From: Phoenix dactylifera
Lineage: Eukaryota; Streptophyta; Magnoliopsida; Arecales; Arecaceae
Length of the DNA stretch: 64,000 nucleotides
Reading direction: 5' to 3'
Assembly (NCBI RefSeq): GCF_009389715.1
Contig: NC_052399.1
Coordinates: 23,383,146-23,447,145, forward strand
Shown piece after piece: positions 60,288 to 64,000 of the stretch. Position numbers and translations under genes: made by a program. The notes beneath the pieces are model-generated. The model was not told the origin of the DNA. It saw only the letters and a list, made by a program, of their open reading frames with translations, and ran no database searches. The first letter of the stretch is position 1. The number at the start of each line of letters is the position of its first letter.

Positions 60288-63200
60288 CATTTTTTTCTGA
60301 AGTTTTTGTTTTTGTCCTTGACTCTTCTGGGCTTCTGGCCCTTCAATGCGGTGTCTGTTCTATAGCAAATTAGTTTCGAAAGCCAGTTACATTGTCAAAC
60401 AGGAGCATGTCAGTAGTATTTTTGCAGCTGACAGTTTCTTCTGCTTGGTTAACGAATCAGTGAAGTATCAGGCAAAACCTGTGGTTATATATGCCAGCAC
60501 TAAGACCGAGGAAGCATTGTTGTCTGCTTTACAACAAAACGGTTTGCACTTTAAAGCCTTAGGCAAATACAGAATTTGGTTTTCCCCCGCTCTTGGGCTA
60601 ACTTTTCTAAGTCAAACAGGTGGAAATGAAGCTGGCGTTGTGAAGCTTATACGAAGTTCAGTATTCAGCTATGAACAAGCTTGGCACAGGTATGCATCTG
60701 TCTGAACATTTCTCAGCAAACAGAATGGTTTTTAACTTACATCTTTATTAATTTACATCTAAAATCCATGGTGTGTGGTTCAATGAATGGTTTTCTGGAA
60801 CATGGAGAGTTTTTTTTTTGTATTTCTGTTTCTAGAGTGGAGAATTGGGAAAACTCGGAAGGATAAATAAAAAAAATTACTTTAATATACATATCATCCA
60901 ATAGCTTAGCTATTTGCTGGAGGTGGAAATGCAGTTAACTAGTGCTGGACAAGAAGAGCCTTTTCAGTTGTTATATTCTGTTCAAAGAATGTTCCTAAAT
61001 TAAGATAATCATGGGACAAAGGCAAGATCAGTCCTTTTTTATGTCTATTGCATGCCACTGCACAAATGATGTGTTCTTTTATTCTACTGAAGGAAAATAT
61101 GAGTCTCCTTCGATAGTTAGTTCGATGGTCTTGGAACTTTGTGTAAATGTCATCATTGTGCTAATTATTAGACCACAACTATAACTACAACCTTCAAGCC
61201 TGATCTCAAATTTTTGTTTGAGATTGTCATCATTTTACGGTTTTTACCAATCTTTGTTCAATCTACCTCTCTGGTAACTTCCTAGAGTTATGAGTTTAAT
61301 TCCACAATAGTGAAAGCAGTTTGTTCGTATTCTTTATTCTTTTGAGTGGGTACTATTATCTTTCACTTAGTTTTTACAGTCCCGTTGAATAAAGCCAGTA
61401 AGCCAAGTTAACCAACATCCCACGACTTTCCAATTGCAGTTGGCATATCATCTCGATCTACTTCATTTCTATAAACTGTACAGAAAGAAACTTAACTCCC
61501 TAATTGTTCCTCTTATTTTTATTGTTTTCTAAAATAACCTTCTCATCATTCTTTAGTATGTTTATCTTTATTAAATTTCTTTAATATCTTTGTCTTTAGT
61601 AAATCCTATTTTCAGCACTTCTATTTCATCTGACTTTAGCAATATCATTATATTTCCTCTCTTTAATTTTTGTTGTTATATAAACTATCATATGCAACAT
61701 ATTTAGCACTACTTGTGTCCTTTTTGCATCTTTCCTTGCCATATGGTATCTTTCAAATCCTTGATATTTTTTGCCCTTGGTCATTATTTGAAGCAAATCC
61801 TCTTTAGCTTATTTGCCTCATGTACCTCATTACTCCCCCACTATCTTTTTTGTTGTCTATCTTTTGCTTAGTTGAGATGAGTATGCTGACTTGCTTAATG
61901 TTGCTCATGCTAACTATATGACAGAGCTGTGTGTTGGGATCTTCTTCTCTATTTGTTATACAAGTGCACTGTAAATTCAACAAATAGAAGCAAATAAATA
62001 ATACTAAAATAAACTATGATTATGTACTTTTCTTTTTAAAAAAAAAAAAAATCAGTAAAAGGATCATTTGGGAAACTATGGTTGTGCATTATAAATTAGG
62101 AGTCAATTAGATATAACTAATGATGCAATAACTTGAAGGAGAGACAACACCCATTCCTCTTGATCAAGAACAAAATCATTGCTCATGCTTCTTGACGTTA
62201 TGAATCCAATCTTCTCTAGTGAGACTCACAAGTTGACATTACAGGATTTACATGGAGTTAGTGCTGTAAGATGACAGGTACTATAAGGAGACTCATACAA
62301 GCCCTTAGATAAATTCTTCTTTTATTTCAGCATAGAAGTTTTGAAAACAGAATGGCATATAAAACTTCCCAGGCATCTTTGCTAGACTTGATTTGTCCTT
62401 TGGAAGTATTAGTCAAATTCTATAAGCAGATATACAAAAGTATGGAAAAGAATGGTTGGTTTGGCTGAATTCTTATGCTGGACTGGTTGTGGACTATTTC
62501 CTGATGTGGTTGACTGAGATTGGGTGCTATAGATGCGTGATTGTTGGTTATAATTGACTTTCATTTAAATTTACTTCTGTTTAACCTACATTAAGTTTTT
62601 AATTATTATGATTGTGCCTTTATGCTAGCCTTGTTGCGTGAATTGTTGATTCATTTCATGCTTTCCATGTTTTGTTTGTTATGTGAAACTTTAGACATTG
62701 TTGATTTAGCTTGGTAACTGAGGTGTATTTAATTTGCTTGGTGACACTAAAATGGATATAGATACATCTATTTATTAGGTTCTTGCCCTAGCTTTTATCT
62801 GAAGTACTCCTCTATTACATGCCCTCAAGGTTCACGTTTGGCTTTTCTTGACTTCTGTCTAAGAATATTGACACAGTAATTTTTTTCTTTTTTGGTTTTC
62901 TGAACTGCAGACTGGTATATCTAAGAGTTGCAGGGATGGATGATGGGCTGAGTATCAAAGAGAGAATTTGCTTTGTAAGCATTGAAGAATGATGGTCTTG
63001 TTTCAGTCCTTGCATATATGCCCATATGTAGTGGCTCTTCCTATCTTTACAATTCATTACTTCATCAACTTACTCCAAGCCATCTGGAAGGCATTACAAA
63101 ATTCTATATAGTATAAGTTTTTTTCTTGGCTGCTGAAATTCATTTCAAACTGAAGAATGATCATGTTGCTTTTTCAGCTTCTGCTAACAACACCTGTACA

Positions 63201-64000
63201 AGACTTTTAGCATAAATTCTGTTTTGTTCTTGTCAGTATTGCTACATGATCCTCTTTTTTTGACTTAGATATTTCTTGACTGGCACCTGCTCTTTACCTG
63301 CAGCTTAATTCCATGATGGATCTTGGAAGTGATATCCAGGTTCGTGCTGCTGGGGGTCTTCTTGCTATACTAGAGAATGAGAGGCTTGTAGATACCTTTG
63401 AACAAAAGGAATGTGGCAACTCATCGATTACGATAGATTGCGTGACTCAAATCTCATTTTATCCTTTTGTAACTTGTAATGTTTATATTATCATTTTATC
63501 CTCTTTCTGCATGATGAAGTCACAATAAACTCACCAATGGAAATCTGTATCATTATGTATTTCTTACATCTGGTCACAGAGATAAGTTTCTTAAACTTGA
63601 TGCTGCTGCTTATGAGGCGCTGCAGATTTTTCAAGTTGACAAGCATCCAAGTCACATGGGAATTGGGCGAGCAAAGGAAGGGTACACGTTTCAACTTACT
63701 CTGGTTCATATTCAGTGGACTTCCATTTGTTATTTAATCTCCAGCTTAAACTGCAGGTTCTCAGTTTTTGGAATGTTTAATAAGGTATGAGAAGTTCATC
63801 ACCTTATTAGTTTAGAGCACTTTGTATTGATCATGTTTTATCATGTAGTGTGCCACACCAATGGGAAGACGCCTCTTGAGGTATGTTCATCAAGCCTATA
63901 GTAATATTATCGTTATTGAAATTATAACAAAAAGGGTAGTTAGTTTTTATTTTTTATTTCTTTTTATTTTTTCCAGGATGTGGTTCTTGCGGCCTATACT
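55210..64000 (+). CDS. MSH5: MutS homologue MSH5, 5' part (runs off the window)
   Basis: MSH5 pairs with MSH4 as MutS-gamma, which stabilises meiotic crossover intermediates. Eleven coding exons were placed: 55210-55248, 56509-56540, 60076-60170, 60461-60541, 60620-60689, 62911-62974, 63304-63458, 63580-63681, 63757-63784, 63849-63880 and 63977 onward, all in phase (722 nt, about 240 aa). The translation runs [83 protein letters not shown] and [19 protein letters not shown], matching Arabidopsis MSH5 closely from memory. The lever and Walker ATPase domains lie beyond the window. Two oddities: intron 1 has a GC donor, and intron 7 appears to start TTATCCTTTT, a U12-like site without GT. Introns 2 (3.5 kb) and 5 (2.2 kb) are long. 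Confidence 0.93.
55852..55972. repeat. 29-bp tandem repeat in MSH5 intron 1, about 4 copies
   Basis: Units centre on TTGTTTCTTGGTCGTACTTC followed by CTATGAATC and are almost identical. The stretch before it (55300-55850) holds older, diverged repeats of a longer unit with GATTTCCCCTCA and TGCTGTGATCAT. Confidence 0.85.
59804..59997. mobile_element. Small GTAC-rich inverted-repeat element in MSH5 intron 2
   Basis: The termini ATAAGCAAGGTTCA and TGAACTTTGCTTAT are inverted repeats matching at 13 of 14 bases. The 194-bp element is dense in GTAC, GGTAC and TACTG words and looks like an eroded relative of the GTACCGG element at 5221-5951. Confidence 0.55.
60216..60285. repeat. (AT)n microsatellite in MSH5 intron 3
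   Basis: About 35 uninterrupted AT units lie between coding exons 3 and 4. Both-strand frames through it encode only Ile-Tyr repeats. Confidence 0.97.

Noticed and set aside
60098-60365. Ile-Tyr repeat frames on both strands
   Set aside because: They are translations of the (AT)n microsatellite in MSH5 intron 3.
1-64000. CRISPR arrays, operons, bacterial-type or plasmid features, tRNA and rRNA genes
   Set aside because: The window is plant nuclear DNA. The tandem repeats seen lack unique spacers, and the only tRNA-like promoter is in the SINE.

Overview
This is a nuclear window from a flowering plant. The genes have many introns, GT-AG (and occasional GC-AG) splice sites, long AT-rich intergenic DNA, many microsatellites and a dense scatter of transposon fossils. 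Protein details and GC-rich repeats built on GTACCGG favour a monocot, most likely a palm. That is a judgement from recalled family traits, not a database match.

Five host genes look intact over the part seen: an R2R3-MYB of the RAX/MYB36/MYB87-like subgroup (13694-15088, +, 3 exons, 285 aa); an intronless L-form oleosin (34034-34411, -, 125 aa); a GDSL esterase/lipase (38675-40961, -, 4 exons, 371 aa); an alpha-type Aurora kinase (47848-51083, +, 9 exons, 292 aa); and the 5' part of the meiotic mismatch-repair homologue MSH5 (55210 to the window end, +, first 11 coding exons). All exon joins were worked out by hand from splice signals, reading phase and recalled family sequence.

Two host genes are dead. 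A syntaxin of the SYP71 type lies on the minus strand from about 10.84 kb to 1.47 kb. Four recognisable exons survive with several disabling changes, and its second intron holds a 2.8 kb solo LTR and a GTACCGG-rich element. Between 29.1 and 23.7 kb on the minus strand are scattered pieces of an LRR receptor-like kinase (two LRRs, a transmembrane exon and four kinase pieces) whose glycine loop is destroyed.

Mobile-element fossils resolved to their ends include two solo LTRs with 5-bp target duplications (6944-9754 and 46288-47334), one complete TRIM with both LTRs (36839-37290) and two partial relatives (20573-20860 and 52753-53130), a young tRNA-derived SINE with a 15-bp duplication (35768-36137), an 8-bp-TSD hAT-type MITE (11409-11762), a PIF/Harbinger-like element (22269-23493) and two GTAC-rich inverted-repeat elements (5221-5951 and 59804-59997).

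There is no operon-like system here; the genes are independent neighbours. Aurora kinase and MSH5 are both cell-division genes 4 kb apart on the same strand, but nothing shows shared control. No new biological system was found. The points most worth checking are a U12-like, non-GT intron in MSH5, a GSSL variant of the GDSL motif, the TRIM family and an unrecognised 157-codon ORF at 18020.
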